A DNA stretch of 40,660 bases from JANLUX01 sp031409815 (GTDB taxonomy: Bacteria > Bacteroidota > Bacteroidia > AKYH767-A > OLB10). Both the position numbers and the translations under genes were made by a program. Location: positions 1 through 40,660 of the forward strand of contig JANNXV010000227.1 in the NCBI GenBank assembly GCA_031409815.1, in the 5' to 3' direction. The notes beneath the pieces are model-generated. The model was not told the origin of the DNA and made no database searches. It saw only the letters and a program-made list of their open reading frames with translations. The stretch's first letter is position 1. Each line of letters opens with the position of its first letter. Below are positions 35,201-40,660 of this stretch, one piece after another.

Positions 35201-35283
35201 CCACATGGTTGTGCTATTACGGTACTGTTTAAGAGTACATCAATGAAAAGTAAGGTTAAGAATTTTTTCAAATTTGTTTTCAT
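32275..35283 (-). CDS. T9SS-secreted right-handed beta-helix surface protein (1002 aa)
   Basis: A signal peptide (1-24, ending VIAQ) is followed by an Ig-like domain with cysteines (CGIDIVGPHSFC to TTVCTSELWIQPCC, about 26-112). A long parallel beta-helix (about 160-640) has repeating IxNNxF/VxxNxI turns, for example VNGVSLTVNNNSFSGGQN, NQTISHNSFANASV and LTISNNKFYDPRIGIYM. An alpha-helical TPR-like stretch (about 770-890, DSLARLGLWQQALDLINSL) and a type A sorting domain (HIYPNPAAGNVNVEV to ITVLQ) follow. Such helices bind or cleave polysaccharides, but I see no catalytic signature I can name. Two further 6-base homopolymers lie in the gene (33635-33640, 33991-33996). Position inside the EPS locus hints at a surface-glycan role, by inference only. 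Confidence 0.8.
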   Translation of the reverse strand: MKTNLKKFLTLLFIDVLLNSTVIAQPCGIDIVGPHSFCNANPTANFTYSFNLSVGSTIQWFLLPTGGVIASPTASTTSISWATAPNVPVKLTATMTTGTTVCTSELWIQPCCSPTNISVHDIDDPLNQLPLFLPVSNCTPTNNKILVHGTVSNYYNLSIQGYFNVAAGEEVYFEYCNLEMGPGSDFTTFISGATCKLSFNHCNISAMPACSTMWKGINPGEDAGIYILNSTLKDAQYGTGMAIKNIVQLVNDTFERNYITFYEPPVTYPNAIINRHFLGGSLIEGNTFNGQPQLFQPFAGQTPLPVNQKSYAGIYLNNDSNFVTSSNPNALGPNEFHHLATGIEMHNCIAKIYHCLFHDMNNDTYHTPASGVAMYADRTTNLWIGGAPSAIIGGVSTSQAIKWNQVDNCIRGVYAVNGVSLTVNNNSFSGGQNSVYCTNNRNQTISHNSFANASVAGVTTALCSNSNITVNDNNVFTNCYIGCDFAKVQNSNLNVSHNTFTFTYLITGNFANTGIKVYNGGVVPTNLTISNNKFYDPRIGIYMINVQSPPTAIALIESNEIHMNTPYGVINNNGQDLVGIQLYNCPGVTVDNNIIDRTSPITNVLVPNAISRLRGMYISGSNVSGSILNNHILFNYIHNMGSGMYYTAECRGTQMLCNQVDVAVQGVHFNLANMSPQGTAAHPFDNSWTNFPIAPGILRVGGQTKNLVPIAWFYKGTTSSNAYSCDPASPQAAVGFPNAGGPYICQMVRPSGDTIVDPSLVESIVNDYIEYIDNPEVNRYYDRVYAYRLLNEDDSLRNSNPDLQQFYLDNKGGNIGQFTEADSLARLGLWQQALDLINSLTDSNQLEYNKRITMQIELQHQISGEQEYNVNERNILIGIAQQSVFTGGEGVYNARAMLDTLVDDTLTGGNYRIANNTMSVLNTDYAVHIYPNPAAGNVNVEVNLNEGDILHLIITDIEGKQISEYTTEDKKINIDKLAGGVYLLHAYINNGFVNHSKITVLQ

Positions 35284-35673
35284 GATATTTGAGTTTAAGA
35301 ATGTAATAGTACGATAATTGTTGCTTGAAGGAGAAATAATTTTTTTTCAGTGCGGACATAAAAGTAAAAAGTTAATGTTTTGAAAATATAAATGTGGATC
35401 AATATTAATTTATCGGGACGAGAGGGTAAAAAAAGTGTTAGGTAACGAAGGGTAGAATTGTGTGTTTGCATTGCCTCTCTTTTATTTTTACAGAAAGGTG
35501 AATTAGTGGATTCAACAGACCCTTGTTTTGCAAAACAGGTTGAACTTTGTACAAAAGGTTAAGGTTGCACGGAAGTTTTAGCATGGCATATAACTTTTTA
35601 AATTAAAGCAAAATATTCCGAAACCTTACACTTTTTATTACGTAGAAACCCCTATCGAACTAAACAATCCTTT
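35284..35673. other. 390-bp divergent intergenic region
   Basis: It separates the beta-helix gene (minus) from the glycosyltransferase gene (plus) and contains no coding ORF. Two adjacent palindromes occur at 35524-35560, listed separately. TAACTTTT near 35590 is one mismatch from TAnnTTTG and could be the -7 element of the downstream EPS genes, with no confident -33 partner. Confidence 0.5.
35524..35560. promoter_or_regulatory. Pair of palindromes, candidate regulator-binding site
   Basis: TGTTTTGCAAAACA (35524-35537) is a perfect 14-bp palindrome. Six bases later a second near-palindrome centres on TTTGTACAAA within 35543-35560. Both lie 114-150 bp upstream of the GT4 start. Paired short palindromes are typical of dimeric regulator sites; no specific regulator can be named. 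Confidence 0.35.
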
Positions 35674-36789
35674 ATGAAAATTATACATCTTGTTTTAGGA
35701 AAAGCAAACCCTAACCGCATGAACGGTGTAAATAAAGTTGCACATCATCATGCTGAATATTTACACAAGTTGGGTTATGATGTGGAAATATGGGGCATCA
35801 CAGGTTCTCCCAATGATGCGGTGATTGAACGTGAGGTTACAACACGACTTTTTCGATCGCAATATTATATACGAGGTTTAGATCCATCATTAATGATGGC
35901 GATTGAGCAGCTGAAAGGTAATGTGCTGTTTCATATTCATGGTGCATTGATACGCGAGTTTTATTTAGTTACAAAACTGCTGCGCGAAAAAAACATCAAG
36001 TATGTATATACTCCTCATGGCGCTTTTAACGAAGCAGCACTGCGCAAAAAATCATTGTTGAAAAAATGGTATATCGAAAGCTATGAAAAACCCATGCTAA
36101 AACATGCCAAAAAGGTTCATTTTTTAGGGAAAAGTGAGTTCGATCATATGTCAACAATAATGAAGCTTGACAACAAAATTATAATTCCTAATGGGCAATG
36201 TATTGAAGAATTAAAGTTTGATTTTCAACGTATCGAGCACAACTATTATCCGGTGTTTGGTTTTTGTGGAAGACTGGATATTTATTACAAAGGCCTGGAT
36301 TTGCTGATTGAGAGTTTTAGTGAGTATGTTAAGAACAACGGCAAAGGAGTTCTGTGGTTGATAGGTGACAGCACTGAGCGAAAAAAATTAGAACAAAAAG
36401 TAATTGCGTACAATCTTGGTGATCGTGTAATCTTTTACGGAGCTAAATACGGGGAAGAGAAATTAAATCTCATTGCTAATATGGATGTGTTTCTTCATCC
36501 ATCAAGATCGGAAGGATCACCAACCGCAGTATTGGAAGCCGCGGCACTCAGTCGACCTCTGCTGGTTAGTACCGGAACTAATGTGGGAGAGTTAGTGGAT
36601 AAATACGATTGCGGCATTCATATTAAATTATTGGATGTGGAAAATATTTGTCACGCGTTACTTGACTTTGAAAATCTATTTCATCAAAACAAACTTTTGC
36701 AGGAGGGTGATAATGCCATTCGAATGGTGAAAGAAAATTTCGACTGGATTAAAATTGCGCAGCAACTGTCAGATATTTATGAAGAGTAG
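35674..36789 (+). CDS. Family 4 glycosyltransferase (371 aa)
   Basis: GT-B fold retaining glycosyltransferase. The N-terminal domain reads MKIIHLVLGKANPNRMNGVNKVAHHHAEYLHKLGYDVEIWG, followed by HIHGALIREF. The C-terminal domain opens FGFCGRLDIYYKGLDLLIESF, and the nucleotide-sugar site is HPSRSEGSPTAVLEAAALSRP with the E(x7)E pair E280/E288. No membrane segment; it should act on lipid-linked intermediates at the inner face of the inner membrane. Donor and linkage cannot be read from sequence. The Wzy-like gene begins inside its last codons (11-bp overlap), so the two are coupled. Confidence 0.88.
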   Translation: MKIIHLVLGKANPNRMNGVNKVAHHHAEYLHKLGYDVEIWGITGSPNDAVIEREVTTRLFRSQYYIRGLDPSLMMAIEQLKGNVLFHIHGALIREFYLVTKLLREKNIKYVYTPHGAFNEAALRKKSLLKKWYIESYEKPMLKHAKKVHFLGKSEFDHMSTIMKLDNKIIIPNGQCIEELKFDFQRIEHNYYPVFGFCGRLDIYYKGLDLLIESFSEYVKNNGKGVLWLIGDSTERKKLEQKVIAYNLGDRVIFYGAKYGEEKLNLIANMDVFLHPSRSEGSPTAVLEAAALSRPLLVSTGTNVGELVDKYDCGIHIKLLDVENICHALLDFENLFHQNKLLQEGDNAIRMVKENFDWIKIAQQLSDIYEE

Positions 36790-38086
36790 TAAAGAAATAA
36801 ATTCATTTTCTCAACAAGGAATTAGTACACTTCTGGTTTTTATTCTGATTGTACGTATCCTCAGTTATTTCATGCTTTCTGAAACTGTTATAGTAACACA
36901 AGTATTAAAAATAGGTTTGCGGTTTTTTGTAACCGGTTTGTCTTTATTCCTGTTTATTCTACAATTACATCAATCGAGACAAAAAGTATATATCAATCAA
37001 CCTCTCCCAATATTATTTTACCTGACATACTTATTCCTGGGTCTTTGTTCTCTATTGTGGTCATCTTCATTTAATGACAGTGCGCTGCAACTAATGATGG
37101 ACATCGAAGGTTTTGTATTTGCTTTTCTGTTTGTAAAAGTCTGGATCGAATGTAACAATAGCACAGGTTTCAGATTAAGTAAATTATTATTTGTTTCCAT
37201 CAGTACCATTGTTGCCGGTTTTTTAATTGGTATGATTGTTAACCCCGGCCTTTTTTACCGAATGACACATGGTGGAGAAGAGGCTCGCTTGGGCGGCTTT
37301 ATTATTAACCCGAATGAATTAGGAATGTTAATTGGCGTAGGGGTTGGGGCAGCAATAACAGACTGGAAATTTTCAACACAAAAGTTTATTAGTGGCATTT
37401 TTATACTAATGCTTGTTTACGCATTGGTGCTCACCGGTTCGCGCTCATCGGTGATTGCTTTACTGTTAATCGTTTTCTTTTTCATCATGCAAACAAAAGA
37501 TTTAAGAATTCGTTTAGGCGTTATTTTAACAACGCTTGCAGCCATACCATTTTTAATTAAATCAGTAATTATTAAGCAAGGTAATGTTGAAGAAGTTATG
37601 AATATGACAGGACGAATTCCATTCTGGAAGGACCTGTTGTCCATCAATTTTCCTAAAGAACCATTGTTAGGATATGGCTATATGCGCATTGACTATACCG
37701 ATAAATTCGAGAGCATCAATGCTTATGCAGGGGCAATGACACACAACACTTTTTTACAAGCACTGATGGGTCTTGGCTTGATAGGTTTAACAGTAGTTTT
37801 AGCCCAATTTGCAGTAACTATTTTTACCATTTTTAAAACAACAGATTTGTATAAACGCAGATTAGCTATCGGCATACTGATTCCATTACTTGTTAATTCG
37901 TTTACCGAGTTTGGCATTTTTGGTGAAACCAATTATGGAATTATTTTTTACCTCATGATTGTTTTTATGGTTTCTATGGAACCATCTGATGAAAAGTTGC
38001 GTATAAATAGCAAGGCAAATTCTAATGAACGCAACACCCGTTTTCCTGAGCGACCTTCAGCTCCTGCATCAATTGTTTTGCAGTGA
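36779..38086 (+). CDS. Wzy/O-antigen-ligase-like polysaccharide polymerase (435 aa)
   Basis: About 11-12 hydrophobic helices with a periplasmic loop carrying GRIPFWKDLL and THNTFLQALMGLGLIG, preceded by VLTGSRSSVIALLLI, the GSR motif characteristic of the Wzy_C (PF04932) superfamily. The family polymerises or ligates undecaprenyl-linked glycans in the periplasm; with Wzx and Wzc-like partners in the locus, polymerase is the more likely role. An upstream ATG (36755) adds eight residues inside the GT4 gene; MKSSKEINSF at 36779 is a better start. The soluble C-terminal tail (NERNTRFPERPSAPASIVLQ) is encoded in the overlap with the next gene. Confidence 0.83.
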   Translation: MKSSKEINSFSQQGISTLLVFILIVRILSYFMLSETVIVTQVLKIGLRFFVTGLSLFLFILQLHQSRQKVYINQPLPILFYLTYLFLGLCSLLWSSSFNDSALQLMMDIEGFVFAFLFVKVWIECNNSTGFRLSKLLFVSISTIVAGFLIGMIVNPGLFYRMTHGGEEARLGGFIINPNELGMLIGVGVGAAITDWKFSTQKFISGIFILMLVYALVLTGSRSSVIALLLIVFFFIMQTKDLRIRLGVILTTLAAIPFLIKSVIIKQGNVEEVMNMTGRIPFWKDLLSINFPKEPLLGYGYMRIDYTDKFESINAYAGAMTHNTFLQALMGLGLIGLTVVLAQFAVTIFTIFKTTDLYKRRLAIGILIPLLVNSFTEFGIFGETNYGIIFYLMIVFMVSMEPSDEKLRINSKANSNERNTRFPERPSAPASIVLQ

Positions 38087-39365
38087 GCAGGAGTTTTCGG
38101 TTTACGATCCGCATGAGCGATTAAGCGGAGCCGGGTCACAAAAAAAATTTACTCCTATTGACAAGAGTGTTTGTTTTAATATTTCAGCTAACGGTTCTGG
38201 CAATTTCAAGCAAATGCTTTTCTATTTCGGAAGTGAGAAACTGTCGGGTATGAAAAAGTTTTTTTATGTCAATAACCCCGATGGCACTTTAAGATGGCTG
38301 ATACCTGTTGATGCGAGCGCAGCTTCATTCCTTGCATTGTATAATTCTGAAAGCTTAAAAGCATGGTTGTATAAAAAAATAGTTAGCGTTGCCTATGCAA
38401 CAGGGTTAAAAAAGTTTTTGATGTCAGGATCTTTTTTAGTGAAACCCGAATTGGTTTCAGCCGTTAAAGATACATACGGGATAAGCGATGAAGATCGATT
38501 TACAATTTTTACCGGAACGAGAGGAGAGAACAGAAAGTTAATTATTGAAATAAATAACGGAAATAAAACCACGCACTTCATTAAAATATGTTTAAGCGAT
38601 ATCGCACAAAAAAATTTACAAAACGAAATTAATATGCTAACAACTCTTAACAAATACGATTTTACTTCACTTAGCCTTCCACATGTAACAGAAGGGAGAG
38701 TAAAAGGAACTGCACGTTTAAGTAATATTAAACCCGGCATTGTAATTCCTGCTACCCGCATAACCGAAATTCATATTAAAGCCCTTGGGGAGCTTTACGC
38801 TACGCACCACGAAAAAAAAATAATTTTAGAAACCGCGGCCTGGCAAACCATTGAAAATAATTTGCAATGGATGTATAGCGAGCAACCATTGATGAATGAT
38901 ATGGATGAATTTAAAACGCGCAGAATTATTCATCTGTTAGGAAAACTATCGGGTTCGCTTCCTGTTGAAGCAGAGGTTCCCGTTTCTGTTTCGCATGGGG
39001 ATTTTACTCCATGGAACATGTACATGGACAGTAACAGACTATATGTTTACGATTGGGAGTTGGCTAAAAACGGCATTCCGATGTTGTTTGATTTATTTCA
39101 TTTTGTTTTTCAATCACAGGTTTTACTGCACAGAAAAAATTTTACCGACATCAAAGAAAACATCAAACAAGTATTACAAACACCGCTCACTCAAAGTCTC
39201 AGTCATAAATATGATATTGATACTCAGCTTCACTATAAACTCTACTTGCTTTTTAATATCAGTTATTACATGAGAATTTATATGAATGAAAGAGAGCTGT
39301 TAACACAGTCGCACTGGATGATTGATGCATGGTTAGACGCCCTACAAGATATTACCGGTAGCTGA
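38025..39365 (+). CDS. APH/choline-kinase-fold phosphotransferase in EPS locus (446 aa)
   Basis: The C-terminal half has the aminoglycoside-phosphotransferase (PF01636) active site: VSHGDFTPWNMYMD (H324, D326, N331) and VYDWELAKNG with the metal-binding D343, in the middle of a helical lobe. The N-lobe (about 165-260) has short strands and NKTTHFIKICLSD with a possible ATP-contact lysine. The first about 150 residues form a separate alpha/beta region (FYFGSEKLSGMKKFFYVN, RWLIPVDASAASFLALYN) that I do not recognise. Such kinases in glycan loci phosphorylate small substrates (sugars, choline, ethanolamine); the substrate is unknown here. The start overlaps the Wzy-like gene by 62 bp, in a different frame, indicating translational coupling. 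The next gene begins 10 bp after the stop. Confidence 0.75.
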   Translation: MNATPVFLSDLQLLHQLFCSEQEFSVYDPHERLSGAGSQKKFTPIDKSVCFNISANGSGNFKQMLFYFGSEKLSGMKKFFYVNNPDGTLRWLIPVDASAASFLALYNSESLKAWLYKKIVSVAYATGLKKFLMSGSFLVKPELVSAVKDTYGISDEDRFTIFTGTRGENRKLIIEINNGNKTTHFIKICLSDIAQKNLQNEINMLTTLNKYDFTSLSLPHVTEGRVKGTARLSNIKPGIVIPATRITEIHIKALGELYATHHEKKIILETAAWQTIENNLQWMYSEQPLMNDMDEFKTRRIIHLLGKLSGSLPVEAEVPVSVSHGDFTPWNMYMDSNRLYVYDWELAKNGIPMLFDLFHFVFQSQVLLHRKNFTDIKENIKQVLQTPLTQSLSHKYDIDTQLHYKLYLLFNISYYMRIYMNERELLTQSHWMIDAWLDALQDITGS

Positions 39366-39375
39366 AAAAAGCGAA

Positions 39376-40660
39376 ATGGAGCCAAGCCAAAACAGAAAGG
39401 AGTTCGTTCGCTATTTTTTTAATGCACTAGTTAATATTGATTATGCGCTGCTAAAACATACATCTGCAACCCTTAATGATATTCCCGAAACCTCGGATAT
39501 TGATTTGTTGGTTGCGGAAAGTCAACTTTCGGCTATCATTAAAATTATAAATGATGGTTCAAAAGTTGAACACGTTCAAGTCCACTCCAAATCATTTGTG
39601 AGTTTTGTTAGTATATATTTCAAGGATCAGGGTTATTTGGAATTAGACCTCATTCATCGTTTCGACCGCAAGGGAACTATTTATTTAGAAGCGGAGGATG
39701 TTTTACGAAATGCTATGTCCAATACTGAAGGTTTAAAACTTGCAAGCCATTACCACCATTTTGAATATGTGATGCTATTCTATTTACTAAATGCTGAGGA
39801 AGTTCCCTATCGCTACCAAAGCTATTTCACAGCTCTAAACGCAAACGACAGGGTACAAATATTTAGCTACTTATGTGATAAATATAAATTGCACATTAAT
39901 ACACTGGATGATTTATATGAACCACATAAAAGACATCGAAAAAAGATAGTAACCACCATTAGTAATTACAATACAAACAAGGGGCTAAGCAAATTAGGTA
40001 ATAAAGCAAATTATGTTTCTGACTTGCTGCGCGATGTAAAGTATTGTCGGGGTTATGTTATTAGTTTTAGTGGTGTGGACGGTGCCGGAAAGTCAACCGT
40101 TCTTGAAAACATTAACGACACATTAAAAAACAAATACAGGCAGCGCACCATTCTTCTTCGTCATCGCCCATCAATTTTACCTATTCTCAGCTCCTTTGTT
40201 CACGGGAAAAACAATGCGCAAGAGCGGGCCAAAAACAGCTTGCCTCGTCAGGGAAAAAACCAAAGTTCTGTTTTATCCTTTTTTCGATTCGGATATTATT
40301 TTGCCGATTATATCGTTGGTCAGTGGTATGTATATTTCAAATATATTTTGAGAGGATACACTGTTTTGTATGATCGGTATTATTTTGATTTTATAGCGGA
40401 TCCGAAGAGAACTAACATTGTTATTAGCAAGTGGATAACAAAAGGTTTGTATTTTTTTATTTATAAGCCACAGATAAATATCTTTCTATTTGCACCGCCT
40501 GAAACAATTTTGAAACGAAAACAAGAACTTAACGTAGAAGATATAAAATCGCTGACAAATGAATATAAACAAGTGTTCGATGAGTTTGAAAGCAAGTACA
40601 GTAAACAAAAATATCTTTCAATAAACAACATCAGTTTAGAGGATACTTTAAAAATAGTAA
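39376..40660 (+). CDS. Nucleotidyltransferase-like + thymidylate-kinase-like P-loop fusion, 3' end beyond window
   Basis: The frame opens at ATG 39376 and is still open at the window end, so at least 428 residues are encoded. The N-terminal part (about 1-135) has the acidic pattern of nucleotidyltransferase folds: ETSDIDLLVAES (D41, D43) and GYLELDLIH (D91); the usual upstream Gly-Ser is not evident. A helical middle follows. The C-terminal part carries FSGVDGAGKSTVLENI (Walker A residues 233-241) and, further on, YTVLYDRYYFDFIADP, which is the DR[YF]-type motif of thymidylate kinases, then INIFLFAPPETILKRKQEL. It is not a housekeeping tmk. Substrate unknown, probably a sugar or nucleotide precursor of the polymer. 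It lies 10 bp after the APH-fold gene and is surely cotranscribed. Confidence 0.7.
   Translation, partial: MEPSQNRKEFVRYFFNALVNIDYALLKHTSATLNDIPETSDIDLLVAESQLSAIIKIINDGSKVEHVQVHSKSFVSFVSIYFKDQGYLELDLIHRFDRKGTIYLEAEDVLRNAMSNTEGLKLASHYHHFEYVMLFYLLNAEEVPYRYQSYFTALNANDRVQIFSYLCDKYKLHINTLDDLYEPHKRHRKKIVTTISNYNTNKGLSKLGNKANYVSDLLRDVKYCRGYVISFSGVDGAGKSTVLENINDTLKNKYRQRTILLRHRPSILPILSSFVHGKNNAQERAKNSLPRQGKNQSSVLSFFRFGYYFADYIVGQWYVYFKYILRGYTVLYDRYYFDFIADPKRTNIVISKWITKGLYFFIYKPQINIFLFAPPETILKRKQELNVEDIKSLTNEYKQVFDEFESKYSKQKYLSINNISLEDTLKIV

Overview
The window reads as a chromosomal segment of a Bacteroidota bacterium (AT-rich, Flavobacteriia/Sphingobacteriia/Chitinophagia-like). The reasons are five proteins with a type IX secretion (T9SS) type A C-terminal sorting domain containing a YPNP motif, a DUF4175-type protein, glnS next to gltX, a TAnnTTTG-type promoter ahead of gltX, and Bacteroidota-style OMPs and export lipoprotein. 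I see no rRNA, tRNA, CRISPR array, transposase or phage gene.

Layout. (1) 1-414: N-terminal end of a DUF4175 membrane protein, cut by the window edge. (2) 653-7501, minus strand: the most unusual region. Three near-identical 220-aa secreted proteins, each followed by a rho-independent terminator, lie upstream of an operon encoding a related 196-aa secreted protein, a 997-aa beta-barrel protein with Ig-like domains at both ends, and a PapD-like two-domain periplasmic protein. It looks like a Bacteroidota counterpart of a chaperone-usher fibre system. A divergent OMP gene (7842-8777) is next door. (3) 8784-19074: a small membrane protein and an RNA methyltransferase on minus; then on plus gltX, glnS, folB and three T9SS cargo proteins, closely spaced and ending in a terminator at 19041-19074. 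(4) 19121-26188: RNase R, a sulfotransferase, a MORN-variant repeat protein, RpiB, a small multi-pass protein and a thioredoxin. (5) 26381-40660: an exopolysaccharide locus with Wza-like export lipoprotein, Wzc-like chain-length ATPase, Wzx-like flippase, a GT4 glycosyltransferase, a Wzy-like polymerase/ligase, an APH-fold phosphotransferase and a nucleotidyltransferase/thymidylate-kinase-like fusion running off the window. Two large T9SS proteins on minus (30739-35283) interrupt it.

The region is dominated by cell-surface biology: a candidate fibre, five T9SS cargos and a capsule/EPS assembly line, interleaved with translation, RNA-decay and sugar-phosphate housekeeping genes. Dispersed short repeats are present: a REP-like 28-mer is captured in frame in two T9SS sorting domains, and an 83-bp imperfect palindrome lies ahead of rpiB. 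One T9SS gene carries a run of eight identical bases that could slip. All identifications come from reading translated sequence and motifs. No database search was possible.
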